Assembly: GCA_963931925.1 (NCBI GenBank)
Contig: OZ007579.1
Coordinates: forward strand, 41,528,335-41,592,334
Direction of reading: 5' to 3'
Length of the DNA stretch: 64,000 nt
Source: Onchidella celtica
Lineage: Eukaryota > Mollusca > Gastropoda > Systellommatophora > Onchidiidae
Made by a program: the position numbers and the translations under genes. Numbering within the stretch: position 1 is the stretch's first letter; each line of letters opens with the position of its first letter. Shown here piece by piece: positions 20,318 to 33,201 of this stretch. The notes beneath the pieces were generated by a model, which was not told where the DNA came from, did not search any database, and saw only the letters and a program-made list of their open reading frames with translations.

Positions 20318-20562
20318 GTCACTGTTCCTTAAACTGTAGTTATTGGTTTTGGCTACTTTTTAGGAGAAGCAGAAAACTGCTTTATTTTAGCACAACTGGT
20401 CCAGTTACCATGGATTTTTGAAAAGTTTGCAATTCGATTACATGTTTAGACCTAAGAGTCGATAATCACGGTCATTCGATGCGGTACTGAATGTAGTTGA
20501 AAATATAAGAAAATCGATTTTTCGGAATTTTTGAGTCACTACTAGTTTTAAGGAACGGTGAC
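20318..20562. mobile_element. MITE V (245 bp)
   Basis: The ends GTCACTGTTCCTTAAACTGT and the reverse complement of AGTTTTAAGGAACGGTGAC form an inverted repeat of about 20 bp with two differences. No clear target duplication or second copy was identified, so the family is unknown. Confidence 0.55.
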
Positions 20563-21334
20563 AATTTGAGATTTTCGATACAAATCAACTTCAGGGTGAG
20601 CCGCAGCATGCATGAAACTCTATATAAACCAGCAGTGTTCCTTCCCGTTTAAAGATATTCTTTTTATCTGCAGCCATAGTTAAAAAGCTAAAACAGCCGA
20701 GGCCGACCCCTGTTATAAGCTATACATCAAGCTAAAGTCTTTCATAGGCTGCTGAAAGTCTGCATACACGCCAGGGACATCCTTTCACGAGAACTGAAGC
20801 TCAAAGGCTTTGCTTTCATCCTTTATTGGTTGTGCCAAGCACTCACCCACTACTGTATCCGAAAGAAAAATACAGGCCAGACTGGACATTTTCTATATGG
20901 ACGAATCTTTCAATTTTTGTATGATGTGATCGCTTCCCTCCACTGTAAAAACTACCCCGTGAAAATATGCACTGAAAAGTGACTCGAATTTGAATTTGAA
21001 TTAACGGCGCGTCGGCACGTCAACAGTCACTTACGAGTCTTTCACGATTTGGGTACCATAATGTAGGCTTGATTTTCTGAACTTGATCAACTAAAAAAAA
21101 GTGACTCGAAACAGAAATGCCACACCAGCACAACCGCATTAATCTCCTTCTCTTCTCCTCCCCCCACCCCCGTGTTTTCTGGGAATATTCCTCAGGGTTC
21201 TGTCGCACAATTCCAGCCACTGAGCTGCTACTTTGTAGTGTACACTGAAAGACTCTTCACGCCGATTACGCCAAAGAAAAACGGCATGACCGCGTCTCCC
21301 CGGTCAAGACAGCATTTGTAAAGCTGTATTTTCT

Positions 21335-21485
21335 TGTACACGCAAACAGAAAAGGCAACCGAAACGTCAAAAATCCGTCAAGTAGTAAAATATGTAAGGA
21401 AACGGCATGGAAATATTCTCTCTATTTCACTACTTGAAGGGTTTTTGACATTGCCGTTCCGTTGCCATTTTTCTATTTCCGTACA
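21335..21485. repeat. Foldback element with ~52-bp arms
   Basis: The arm at 21335-21386 (TGTACACGCAAACAGAAAAG...AAGTAGT) pairs with 21429-21485 across a loop of about 42 bp, with scattered mismatches. Transcribed from either strand it would fold into a long hairpin. It is probably a foldback MITE; a hairpin RNA precursor is a remote alternative. Confidence 0.65.
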
Positions 21486-21606
21486 CATAAAAACCCAGCA
21501 TCACGGCTCTGTCCATTGGACATGGGAGATCAGCTTGGTGGAAACTGACGCAAACCAAGTCCACTAATTAGTCCAGTAACCCATTACATCAATTATGTAT
21601 TCGAAA

Positions 21607-21775
21607 CGTACTTAAACGTCACACACAAAGTAGTCTGAACCCTTTTCTTGTCCGCAAGAATCTTACTTAAACATCACACATTAAGTAATTCAGTTACTTT
21701 TTCTTGCCCCCACGAAATTCACTTTAATATCACACATATAAAGCAGCACTGAGATATTTTGTCTTGGACTCCTCT
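21607..21775 (+). repeat. Degenerate ~60-bp tandem repeat, 3 copies
   Basis: Three successive copies share the pattern TTAAAcgTCACACA...AAGTA...CTTTTTCTTG. They differ by many substitutions, so the array is old. Confidence 0.55.
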
Positions 21776-23843
21776 ACGCCACACAACGGACTGACATTGC
21801 AGTTATTCCAAACTTCGTGTAATAACTTCTGAAAGTTGGACCTTTCTTACCAGCCTCTCTGCTGGACACAAAGAGAATGCACAAACCACTATACAAAGTT
21901 GAGCTGGTACCAACTGAAGAGGCCGGGACGGGTCACAAAGAAGACAGGTTTAATGATCACATCAGGGGTTTGACTTCAATATATCGACCGTTGACTTTAG
22001 GAAAACTAGCTTCATTTTTGAGATGAGAAGGTGTCCTGTATTGATCTCATGCGACAGAACGAACAACTGATTGACAGACACATGGATGAGGATGATAGAC
22101 AGATAGGCACAGGTGTCGTTAGGTATGAGGATGCAAGGAAAGTTGAAACAGGGCGTGTGGATCGGTCGATAAGCTGGTTAGGACATGACATTGTGTTCCA
22201 GATAGATTGATAGACCCGAGTAGGAAGGGGTAAATAGCTAGATTTTTGTAAGTGGGTTGCTAGATCATTGACTCTTGAGAAGATGGCTACTTTTGACTCA
22301 TCTTTCCAAGAGCCAAGTCCGAAAATCAACAGAAAAAAACAACAAAACAGCCAAGACAAACTAGCACATCCATAATCTTCAACAGTGCAAGATACCATCT
22401 TACCAATCTTCAAGGCGCGATGCTCGAAGACATTTCAAGTTACATTATGCTAAAACTTGAGTATTTAGATTTTTTTAAAAATCACTGATCTGCCAAGGGG
22501 TAAGCCTTTCGCTGCACAATAAATGATAATTTTCCAAAATTGCACCGACTGAAAAGATCTGAATATATACTCTTTCACATTCACTTTTTTCAAAGAATAT
22601 GACCTGCATCATAAAAAGTTCACTCGTTAGATGCTGGTCCATGGCAAAACGGCACTACTGCTTCAAGTCCCAAGAACTGGACAGTGTACCTAACCCCCAC
22701 GCTAAGAATCATTTTTGTCTCCTTTTCCTTCCATAAAATGACTGAAACGACTCCAATACATTCTTTCTCTAGTTCACTATTTCTGAGACTGTGGACTGTA
22801 TCACAAACTTATGTCAGATGGCCATGTACAAAATGGCGCCGTTGCTTCAATGGCAAGAACTCATGCTCTTAACCTGCACTTCCTGATCCACTGTTCTCCC
22901 TCTGCTTCTACAAGAAAAAAAAAACTGACTATCCTAAATAACACTGTCAAGCTTCATAAGACCAAATGAGGCAGTGACGCATGGTCTGTTAGACAAGAGT
23001 AGTAAGAGATACATAATTAATGAACCACACGGACAGCGATGCTAGCCAACTAGCACTGCATGCAAGCGAAGCAAACTACATGAATAGATTCACTTCAATT
23101 CTGCCGTCACACAACAGCAGACGGTGCATGAAATTCTAGGTCAAATCCTTCTTTTTTTAGCATCATTTTGTAGAACGAGATCAAGTTCTCTATCCTTCTA
23201 TCTGAGTAATTAATTTTGAATGACCAGCACTTTCCTTTGGGCACAGTTCTCTCACTTGAGCCGTATCTTTTCCACGCCGACTTTTATTTTCTAACATTTC
23301 CAGCTTTATCTGTCCGTGTCTTGAAGACTGGTTTCTTCTTCCCGTGTCATCTTCTGGTAGCTTGGCCGCACTTTCCCGTGCAACACTACATAAAATTACC
23401 ACGGTGTATAAAATAATACATATGAGGATGCCCAAGGAAGCATAATCTCTGTGGGTCCGGGCGGAGACTTGGCTATTCTGTTTGTCAGTTATAAGCAGTC
23501 TCCACTCTAGAGCTGGCACACATCACCTCATAATGTCCTGTTGATCGAAATTCGCATACAGCAGGTGGAAACAATAATTTTTCAGAAGGTTTTAACCATA
23601 AAAGCTGTAAATGTTCAGGTGGTGGTACAAACTTTATGAACTGGTATAATTATTGTCCATACATCTGCAGGTACATGTAAAATACAGAAAGAATCTTCAT
23701 ATTCTCTGGTCAGAATGTAGCATTTCATGACATTCGTATTCTTTTCACTTACTGTGTGTGCAAGCTATTTTTCAAAGGCAGGCACTCAGGCCAAATTTGA
23801 CTGGCATCGGCAAAAATATCAACAGAGAAACGCTTGAGCTAAT

Positions 23844-24081
23844 GGCGTACTGAGCCAAGTTTCTTAAGGGTCTGTTTTGTCTCAGTTCCCCTCTGTTCTC
23901 TCATGCCACCAGCTGACTCGGGACAGTTTCGCCGCGCCCCAGATAGCGGGACAGATTTGTTTTAGTTTCACCAAAGCACCAGATCCCATTTAACTCCATA
24001 GTCCACAAATTCGAGGCAAAACAGACCTGGCTCAGTGCACCCCGCGAGGCAAAACAGACCTGGCTCAGTGCACCCCGCGCC
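23844..24081. mobile_element. MITE Y-related element, copy 3
   Basis: The ends GGCGTACTGAGCC and GGCTCAGTGCACC resemble the Y termini. A 32-33-bp internal segment (GAGGCAAAACAGACCTGGCT) is duplicated in tandem, the beginning of another internal expansion. Confidence 0.5.
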
Positions 24082-24660
24082 TTAGTATGTGCAGAAGCCA
24101 TTTTTCAAAGCCACAAACTTACACCAAGTAAGACCAAATATATATGTCGGCAAAGAAACGCTTATCCTTCAAACTCACGTTACCAAATGAAAGCCGAAAG
24201 ATGCGCAATTCGCTGGCCGCAGTAAAAAAAATGTTAATAAATGCAAATGTAACACAATTTTACCCGTACGCCAGGGGTTTTATCGGCACGGGGAAGATAT
24301 ATTTCATATAAGGAATGTGTCTGGAATCAATTAACGTCCTGCAATCGCATCTGATATCTCCGGACAGCCGAACACAAACCCACATTAACGCAATATCGAC
24401 ATCTTTATACACGACATAACTGCTTTCGTGGACAATACACTTGTCTTGTGCATGCTTTGTCCTCCCGGCGGAAAGGAATGTCTGCCCGGGAGAAGAAAAT
24501 CATCCAAATTAAACTGTGTCCTGATCGTTTCTGTGTATAGCTGGAATGGATAAGAGGACATTCATTACTGATATTCTATATGTATTGGTTCACCAGTGTG
24601 TATGAATGTGTGCCGAAATGAATGAATATCTGTTTGTACGTCTATGATTCTCTGGCTGAT
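24082..24660. other. Non-coding stretch
   Basis: No gene, RNA or repeat recognised. Confidence 0.4.
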
Positions 24661-24896
24661 CTACCTACCTACCTACTCATCCATGCTTCTGTCCATCCAT
24701 CCACCCACACACCCACCCACCATCGATCCATCCATCCACCCACCATCGATCCATCCATCCATCTACCCCCCTACCCACCATCCATCCAGCCATCCACCCA
24801 CCATCCATCCATCCATCCACCCACCCACCCACCCTCCGTCCACCCACCCACCATCCAGCCATCCATCCATCCACCCACACACCCACCCATCTACGT
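24661..24896. repeat. CCAT/CACC microsatellite
   Basis: An imperfect run of CCAT and CACC tetramers with occasional CGAT. It is similar in kind to the reverse complement of the 17.5-kb satellite but much shorter. The reading frames over it are low-complexity artefacts. Confidence 0.9.
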
Positions 24897-26019
24897 GTAT
24901 GTTCACCATCGGAAGGTCATTGGACATATCAACAGACCAATCTCCTCTTTAAATCACCCCGCAATTTTTCCATAATAATTATCTGTTCTGAACAACCTGT
25001 CAATGCTGCACTGTCACGATACCGAGATGTAAAGTCGGTCCATGAAACGACACAAGCAGCACAGTTGGGTGACGACCTATTCCGGATTATGGTATCCCTG
25101 CCAACGGTATCTCCCATCTCCAGTCCGCAGTCTCACGAGTTAAGACTTTGTCTGTCTCGGCTCTCAAGATGGCAATACCTTATCTTCTGGTGTGTTGAAC
25201 CGGGCGTCTCCTACCCTAACTCTCGTTCCTCCTCATTTCAGATCTATCATAGAGTGAGAATCCCGAAATATTTTTACGGTCTACATTGCAGGAAATGAAA
25301 AAATAAAACCCCAACCTTACACCATCTTGCTTGTTTCTGCCCTGAGTTTGAACTTTTAGGCCTACTCGACAATGACACTATTTTCGACCTCACTGATTTC
25401 AATCTTTAGGGTTTCACGCCTCTTTTGGCAAATCAGTAGTTTCATTTCTTGGTATTCCACGTAACGCATCCGCACTGGAGGTTTCAACAACAACAACGAA
25501 AACGAATTTAAAGAGGGGTGGGGTGAAGAGACCCGTCTGAATGTGGTGCAGGTTGGGGAAGTCAAGGGTATTTACTGGTGGGCAAAAGTTACTTTAGTAT
25601 GATATTATTTTATTAGCACAGTTATATCATCTCGAAAATCAATCAATCGATCGATCGATCCATCAATCAAAATTTGAAAATTAATATTAAAAAAAAAAAC
25701 CCACTGAAATGAACTTTAAAAAAAAAAAAAAAAAAACTAACCGTAAAAAGCTCAAATGCAAACGCAAGATGAAACAGATGGTGTGTTTCAAATGTAATAT
25801 AACCGTGTTAATCGTAATTATTATATATGGCAAAGTAATATTTGGCCCACCCTGTGAGCACGCCTCTGCCGATCTGTCCCACGCCACACAATGAAAAAGA
25901 TGGTATGAAAACATCCGTCTATTATTTATGAACAGCTTTCAACCCAAGCAAAGTATGATGAGAAACTCCATCAAATCTCCCATGAACATTCTCACTTAAT
26001 AGCTACAGGTGGTTATAGA
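24897..26019. other. Non-coding stretch
   Basis: It holds a short AATC/GATC-type microsatellite (25640-25670) and A-rich tracts near 25690-25740. No gene is seen. Confidence 0.4.
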
Positions 26020-26690
26020 CTTGGTCCTCGCGGGAAACGCATATCAAAGTATCAGTTTTGTTGTTAATTATTTTGTTTCAATGACACAACAATATTTTGC
26101 AATTCATGATGTTAAGAAATACACTAGCTTATCCACATATCTGGTACGTTTAATTTATACACTGCACTTGCCAAGAATTCATTATAAATATCTACTGTAT
26201 TCACCAAAGAAGACAGCTTAATACACTGTACGGGCTGACACTTCATTCACTAAAAAAAATGTTATTCCTATTGTGAACTATTCTGCTTTAAAGACTCAAA
26301 ATTTTTTACAAGTCACGATCTTAAAAAAGAAAAGACACACACCCCCCAACTTATCAAGGTGTCTAATGCGTTTAATGTTCACACTGCGCTTACGAAGAAG
26401 CCTTCATAAATAGCCACTGTATTCACCAAAAGATCCGGCATAAATACTCACTGGCACTTCCCTCACTCAAATATTTCACTCTCATTGCGAACCATTTTGT
26501 TTCAAAGACACCAGGACCTTTTACAATGCACAACGGTAAGAAATATGCGAACTCATCAACATGCCTGGTGCGTCTCATTCACAGACTAGCCTTACCAAGA
26601 ACCTACCACAAGCATCCACTGTATCCCCCAAAGGATCAAACACAGATTCTCGTACACATTTCACTCGGTATGAAATCGTCATTACTCAAT
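26020..26690 (+). repeat. Degenerate ~220-bp tandem repeat, 3 copies
   Basis: Three consecutive units run from about 26030, 26240 and 26460. They share ordered landmarks: TTTTGTTTCAA(T/A)GACAC, then GTTAAGAAATA, then CACTGTATTCACCAAA (26206, 26416; CACTGTATCCCCCAAA at 26620). Heavy divergence makes the array old. A partial fourth unit may follow. Confidence 0.65.
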
Positions 26691-27716
26691 GACTCACCAT
26701 GATATCCCCACCGCACTCGCAAACAACCTCGTAATGAATATCTACAACACTCGCTAATCCACTGACGAAATATTATAAAAACCACAAAAAAAACTGTGGG
26801 GTCGCAGCAGGGCTATAAGCTATATAATACAACTTTTCCTTTTTGCCCAATTTTGACATCGCTAATCCATTCATCAGCACGTCATATCTCCCAGATTTCT
26901 AAATATCCAATAATAAGTTCATATACATATCACCCATCCTCCGCAACCCTCCCAAAAGTTGCGAATTCCTGCACATATCAACAGAAAATCCAGCACCGCG
27001 AGCAAACCTTCTGAAGCAATTTCCTCCTGTCCGGACGGGACAAACTGCCCCTAGCCTGAGCAAAGTTTGGGGAGGGGGCATGGTGTATTTTTTTACCCTC
27101 TTCGCACTCGCTTGAGTTGCACATAGGGTTGGTTCCTCCTCCCTCTCCAAATCATTTGCCTTTCCATTTACGGCGTATATTGATTGATGACGAGTTGCTA
27201 TATCTGGGTCCCTGGAGGAGACAATTATGAAGGGGAGAGAAACATCATTATTGCCCCCGCCCCCCCCCACCCCCAAACCAACCATTATGATCAAATCATC
27301 CTCTTCCATGACCTGCAGACACAGAAATCTCTCTGGACACGACAGTGAAAACCAGTAATGAGATGACCCGGAGGCTCAGAATGCAACAAAAGTGTTCAGC
27401 CAAAAGCAACATTTTATCGGTATGACGCTGATGCTGTGGACACCCACGATAGTGAAAGTTAAACAGACAACACATTGCTTATTAACCAGAACAGACCCAC
27501 GGATCAAATGTGTGCACAAACACTCCCAATCTTACAAGGAACGTGTAATTAGTCAACAGTACATGATGGTATCTAGCACTTAATACTGCATTAGCATTTC
27601 TGTGGACTGCGCTACAGAGCCGGTTTATCTTGTTTGGAGATTTTTCTTCAAAAGAAGATGACGCCGATGATGGCAAAATTTATAGCTCATGAGATTTTTT
27701 CTTCAATTTGATGAGA
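26691..27716. other. Non-coding stretch with a duplicated segment
   Basis: About 27475-27620 is a diverged duplicate of 30315-30510 (shared block AACGTGTAATTAGTCAACAG). No supported gene. Confidence 0.5.
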
Positions 27717-28160
27717 GTAAAAGACTACAAAGATTCGACAGACAGACGGTCTAAAAGACTACAAAGATTCGACCGACAGATGGTCTAAAAGATTACAAAG
27801 ATTCGACCGACAGATGGTCTAAAAGACTACAAAGATTCGACCAACAGATGGTCTAAAAGACTACAAAGATTCGACCGACAGATGGTCTAAAGGACGACAA
27901 AGATTCAAACGACAGATGGTCGAACAGACTATAAAAATTCGACTGACTGATGGTATAAAAGATTACATAGATTCGACCAACAGATGGCCTGAACGACTAC
28001 AAAGATTCGATCGACCGATATTATACAAAATCACAAATATTCAACAGGCAGGTGATCTAAAATGCAACTAAGTTTCAACCGACAGTCTAAAAGTCTATAA
28101 CGATTGGACCAACAGATAGCATAAATCAAATGACAACATAGATTTGACAGTTCGACAGTA
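27717..28160 (+). repeat. 34-bp tandem array, about 12 copies with rising divergence
   Basis: The unit is built on GACTACAAAGATTCGACC followed by GACAGATGGTCTAAAA. Early copies (27720-27900) are near-identical. Later copies drift steadily and fade out by about 28160, a gradient expected when unequal exchange homogenises one end. Confidence 0.88.
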
Positions 28161-31100
28161 CGACATATAGATGGTCTAAAAGACAGACAACCAGATAGGA
28201 AAAAACTGCCTGACCAATTTAAAATGTATTACTTAAAAACAGGCTGGTGACAGGAAGACAGACCTAAGCACAGAGGAGCCAATAACGGGACAAACAGGCA
28301 ATCATAATTATACAGCCAGGTAAAAGGAAAAACCAAGCCGGACTTTTTCCGTCTTGTTTACCACTGACAACTTTGGAAAGTAAAGTTATCTCCACTCTAA
28401 TTTATTTGGTAATTTGACTTGAGACTTCTACCATAAGAAATCAACCGACAAAGGAGAAATTTTAAAATACGGTATGGATTTAAGTATCATTTTAAATTTA
28501 AATAACCACTGATTGGCTCTTTACGACTTGACAGACGGTCTAAGCAGTTTGATGTAAACGTTCTTCCTTCTGCAGCTTCGCTCATGGCTAATGCAGAGAT
28601 ATCTTAATTAAGTTAGTTAAGATAATTCTGGGCTAATGTTACCAATGTTGGATAGGCACGTTCTGTTGTAGTATCTGCGTGTCAGGAAGGTGCAAGAGGG
28701 TTCTGGTGGGTCGTCTTTTCTTTTTTGATTGTCTTTTCGTTGTTGGCACTTTATCTGAAGAGCTGATCGTCTATAACTATAACAATAATAATAGTACACT
28801 AATTATAATATTACGGCAAATTTGCCCCCTGTACCGGAGACATTTACCCGCCGGGAGTGAATTTACCTTAGACTGGGAACCCTTGGGATAGACTGACACA
28901 CTGGTTAAATGGATGACTCTGTCGTTATCACTTCTGGACCTGTCGTCAAGTTGATCGAAGTCACCAAGGCATACATAACAACAATACCAGGTTAAAAGCA
29001 AGCAACTAACAACAGCTAAGACAAGCTGGTACAGAATCCACGCCAGTATCGACAGACCGGGAGGGGGTGGGGGGGGGGTGGTGAAAAGGTTAATTAGTCG
29101 CGTTATCTCTAAGAGTTAATGGGCAGAACTGTCTGATGGCAAATGCTGAAGAGATGCTGACCTGGCAAAGCTGCAAGCAAACAAACAAACGTATTGATTA
29201 AAGAAAAGAAGAGAACAAAAGCCGAAAGATAAGGGGAGGGGGGGGGATGTAACGGAAAGTCAAAGGTGAGTACGTGGGAGAGGGAGAAAGGAAGGATTTT
29301 GAGTTTTCTGAGTTTTTTTTTTTTTTTTTAGTTTGAGGAAAGCACGTCGACCCAATAATGGTCACATTGTGTTAGGAAGGAGAAAAACGACAGACAGACA
29401 GACTATAATACAATGATGGGACAGAAAGAGACCCTACAAGAAGCGCTCCCCACCACCTCTGGAGGGCATGACGGAGGGACATTTTAAGATACGAGTCTTG
29501 TTCTTTGACACTATGCCAGCCCGTGTGAGATAAGGTGGAACATATTTCCTTGCCCAAAAAAAAAAGGAAAAGGGGGGGGGGGGTTAAAGAATACCAACAG
29601 CGTTGATGCCAAATAGAAAAAAAAAATGACGAGAACAAAACTGCGGTGGCACAAAAGATAAAAAGGGAAGGAGAGAGAGAGGGGGGGTTGGGAGGGAGGG
29701 AGGGAGAGAGAGAGGGGGGGGGGGGTTGGGAGGGAGGGAGGGAGAGAGAGGGGGGGGCGGGAGGCCGAGATAACTGAGTGGCCACAGTAAAAAATAAAAA
29801 AATTCTTGCCGATTGCCCTTTCTAGTATCTACTGTCAGAGTCCCCCTATCAATCAGGACTATACTATGTCATATAGATTAGAATCAGGTGGGACAGGGAG
29901 TTACACCACATGACGCACAGGGGACGCACGAAACTGCAGGATCTCTGAGGATTGCTCTGAGTGTACCAAAACAAACTGGGGTTCGTTCTACAGTAATGTT
30001 TCTCAAAGGGCCTGGCAAAGATAGTGGTGGGACGTGGGACTATAGAATGGGAGGTAGGGATTTTTCACAGAAATCTTAATTTCAGAGTATATTTTAACTT
30101 ACCTATATAAACTTTTTGTTTATACTGTATATACTGACTTTGTCCCATCAAGGTGAGGGGCACGTTTCTTTTTCTATTTTTTTTTTTTGAAAATTGAAGA
30201 GGGGCGTGGGACAAAAAAGGTTCAGAAACATTGGAGGGCCACTGGATCATCAGACTATTTGACCACCCTTACAACAAGAAGAAAAACACACAAATGTTCT
30301 ATGCCACAGAGCATAAGTCCTCCCCAACACGTCATCATACCACTAGACACCATACTATCTAACCAAAACAGACCTACGGACCAAACATGACGTGTAGAAA
30401 CACTACAAATACTTAACAAGCAACGTGTAATTAGTCAACAGTACCTGATGGTATCCAAGCACTTCATACTGCGTTAACTTGTCTATATAGACTGCGCTAA
30501 CAGCGTGAGGTACCCAACGACACTTGTATCACTTTTGTCTTGGAGTGCGTCGAGTCCCTGGCATGCAGTCACACAACTGCAAGTTCTCCAGTTACAAGGA
30601 CACTTATTCGTCCGAACCAACTACATTCCCTCCATCTTCCATAAACATCGCAGCTAACAATAAACAACAACAATTAATTGCCTCATTCATTTGATTCCCC
30701 TCCTATTCCCCCCCCCCCCATCTCCACACATTCTCTCCCTGATTACAAAACCGATGGAACATGGAAATGGTAAAGCTTATGAATTACACCAGATTCCATC
30801 AGCGAGAAAACGACTTGTCATTCTGTACGCAATTGTACACAACAAGGCAGCCATGGCTAGATACAAAAACAAGTCTATCTCTGACGTTTTGGACTCAGCC
30901 CTAAGTCATCTACCGCCTCAAAGTCTAGATTCTAGAACCAGAAATGCTCGACAAATCAACATCGTTTTGAAACTTGCAAGATTGTAAATCATGACGTGTC
31001 CAAAGTACACCTGACTCCCCCACCGTGTGACAACAATGAAGTACCACTGTTGGAACAATCATTTTGGAATTTCATTCTCATTTGAACGCGCATTGTTATG

Positions 31101-31615
31101 ACAAAATACAATTAAAACAACCCCACAGTCGCATGCAAAATAATACACAGTAAGAACGGTGGCTTTAGGAGAAATTAATGGAATATTATGTAAGGACACC
31201 TAACGTTTGGGGACTATAGATCCTGACTCATACACAAGTTGACTTCACGTCAGTAATCATGATACACCAAAAAATTTTCACTCGACCATAGAACGACACT
31301 CATTTCTCTCTCTCTCTCTTTCTCTCTCTCAGTACCTTCACACTTTAGGTGTATTTCATGACTCTACTGCGCAAAACAACAATAGCAACCTCCGAGCCAC
31401 ATGGGATCACCGAACATAAAATGTCGAGCCACGTTTAACTATTCGCTCATAATAACGTCGATATCAGATGGGGATAAAAAAAATAACAAACCAGTTCACA
31501 ATAAACACCCACAAGACTGAGAGGTGGGGTGAAGGTGGGGAAGAGATAACACCGTTGTTCATGCTTCACAAAACAACAAAAAAAGTGTCTGCTTGTTGGA
31601 TCCGGCCTGGAATTC
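28161..31615. other. Gene-free stretch with simple repeats and one duplicate
   Basis: It contains G-rich and GA-rich tracts (29040-29100, 29220-29260, 29560-29590, 29660-29765), the 30315-30510 duplicate of 27475-27620, and a CT microsatellite at 31305-31330. A frame ending at 30987 looks mildly protein-like but has no recognised motif. Confidence 0.4.
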
Positions 31616-31739
31616 AGATAACAGTGTAAGACTGACTTTTTTTCCACACAGTGTGTCCAAAAAAAATCTGAAGCCATAAGCAAAAATGTATTTTAAACGT
31701 TTTGTTTCAGTAAATTGCTTAGATTGCCTCTTTTACTGC

Positions 31740-31992
31740 AACAATTGTTCTGGGCCAATCCCATAGACTGCTGGTTTTAAATGACACCAAAGAAAAAAGG
31801 CGAATGGTGGCAGCTTTAGAGACCTGGGAGGTCATTGGAACAGAGCTTGTGTTCTTGGTTTTTCTATTCAACATATATGGATGCTAAAGATTGCAGATGA
31901 CATCAAAGTAAAAAGGCAAATGGTGTCAGGTCTAGACATCGAGGTGGCCATTCGAATGGACTTGGATCCAGTCCAGGGCCGTCAATTTGAAC
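31740..31992 (-). pseudogene. Decayed DDE transposase fragment with tandem duplication
   Basis: Read on the minus strand from about 31990, a WPPRCLDLTPFAFLL block resembles the WPPRSPDLTPxDFFLWG motif around the second catalytic Asp of Tc1/mariner/IS630-type transposases. Stops follow at once. About 115 bp further on, the same DNA block recurs with different substitutions (CTGCCACCATTCGCCTTTTT versus CTGACACCATTTGCCTTTTT). It is a tandemly duplicated relic with no intact gene. Confidence 0.5.
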
Positions 31993-32624
31993 AATTACTA
32001 CTGTAATAAAACTTTTAAACACATTTTTGCCTATGGTCCGGACTTTCAAGACACACTGTACGGGATAAATCGGCCACGGATAAATCCCCAAAAGATGAGA
32101 TGCAGACTGGCCAGTTTACAGCTAGATTTAGTGTTAAGCGTTACCTGCAGCAGCCATCAGACATCACGTTTCCCACGAGTGTGCCCAAAATATTAGTAAA
32201 AATAAAGAAGAAAAAAAAAAGGCTTTTCAAACACAGGGTCTTTTAATAATGTCAGGTGTCGGGCCGCACCTCAGGTCTCGCCCAATAAATGAATGGTTTA
32301 CAGTACCATGGGCTACTTGGAAAAGCCCCGCAGCTTTTTGCCGTGATCTCACGACAGTCACCTGGTAACTGTTGTACTGTTGGGCTGTACTTAAAACTAC
32401 CGGAAACAGATGATTATTTGCCAGTTTGTCATCCAGCTCTGTGCGTGTGTGCTGTACACTGTGTATTAGTATCAGGGAACACAAAACGCATCCACTGGTG
32501 AAAGAGATGGACGGCTAATAAATAGCTCACGAATACAGTAATGCATTACCCAATACTGAAGTGCAGTGGCTTAGAACTCTGCCATGTTACGAAAACGGAC
32601 CGTGCACACAAATCTAGGTCAAAT

Positions 32625-32785
32625 CGAGGGCTGGCAGCCAGAATGTTCAATGTCCAAAATAGTCAAACTGAGAAAAACGAGTTTGAAATTCGTAATCTTA
32701 ATGAAAATTCAAAGTGACTGCAATAACTTCAACATGGTCACATGAATAACTTTTATTGGGTTATGAAATAAAGTCACAAAATTGT
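32625..32785 (+). repeat. Dispersed repeat Z, copy 2
   Basis: Matches the reverse complement of 4665-4830. Its right edge abuts MITE W. Confidence 0.6.
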
Positions 32786-33018
32786 CGCGACCTTAGTTTT
32801 TGTTTGTTCCCATTTCACTTTTTGCACAACTGAGAAATTCGACCTAAAACGTGTGTCTCTTCCGTACTGTGATAACGAGTGAGAATAAATCGGAACTGTG
32901 AAGCACAATGCATTTTAAACAAGTGTCTCCGTGTGCATCTGTTATACCTCTTCTACACATTAGAAGACCTCCAGCTTTTCAGAAAATGGAGATAGAGCAA
33001 GCAAGAACTAAGGTCGCG
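32786..33018. mobile_element. MITE W, copy 1 (233 bp)
   Basis: The ends CGCGACCTTAGTTTTTG and CAAGAACTAAGGTCGCG form inverted repeats of about 27 bp with few mismatches. Related copies are at 35632-35855 (left end lost) and 38961-39200. Copies 1 and 2 stay similar for about 110 bp past the right terminus (TTGCCTTGGACATCTACA versus TTGTCTTGGATATCTACA), so either the element is larger than its inverted repeats or the surrounding block was duplicated with it. Confidence 0.7.
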
Positions 33019-33201
33019 ATTTGCCTTGGACATCTACAGCCATTTAAGAGTAATAAGAGCAATGAATAAAATGGGACACACAGCATACTGGTTGCAACTC
33101 CTCGGAATTCACCAATACACACCATGTTAAGGAATGAAATATGCTCGGTCTTTCTATGTAGGTTGTAATTTTGTACGACTAAGCCGGGGCCGAATCGGCC
33201 G

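Larger units (their letters stand above)
19976..23843. other. Gene-free stretch with MITE V, a foldback and a 60-bp repeat
   Basis: Apart from the separately listed small elements, no coding or RNA signal is seen. A degenerate duplication occurs near 22645-22695 and 22815-22865 (CTGCTTCAAGTCCCAAGAAC versus TTGCTTCAATGGCAAGAAC). The sequence near 20945-21060 (TTTGAATTTGAATTAACGGC) recurs in altered form near 37230-37310. Confidence 0.45.

Noticed and set aside
24622..24975. Frames of 60-117 codons rich in Pro/His/Ser on both strands
   Set aside because: They are artefacts of the CCAT/CACC microsatellite.
30691..30987. 98-codon frame with a mildly protein-like C-terminal part
   Set aside because: No recognisable motif, no splice signals and a poly-proline start from a C tract. 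Not enough to call a gene.
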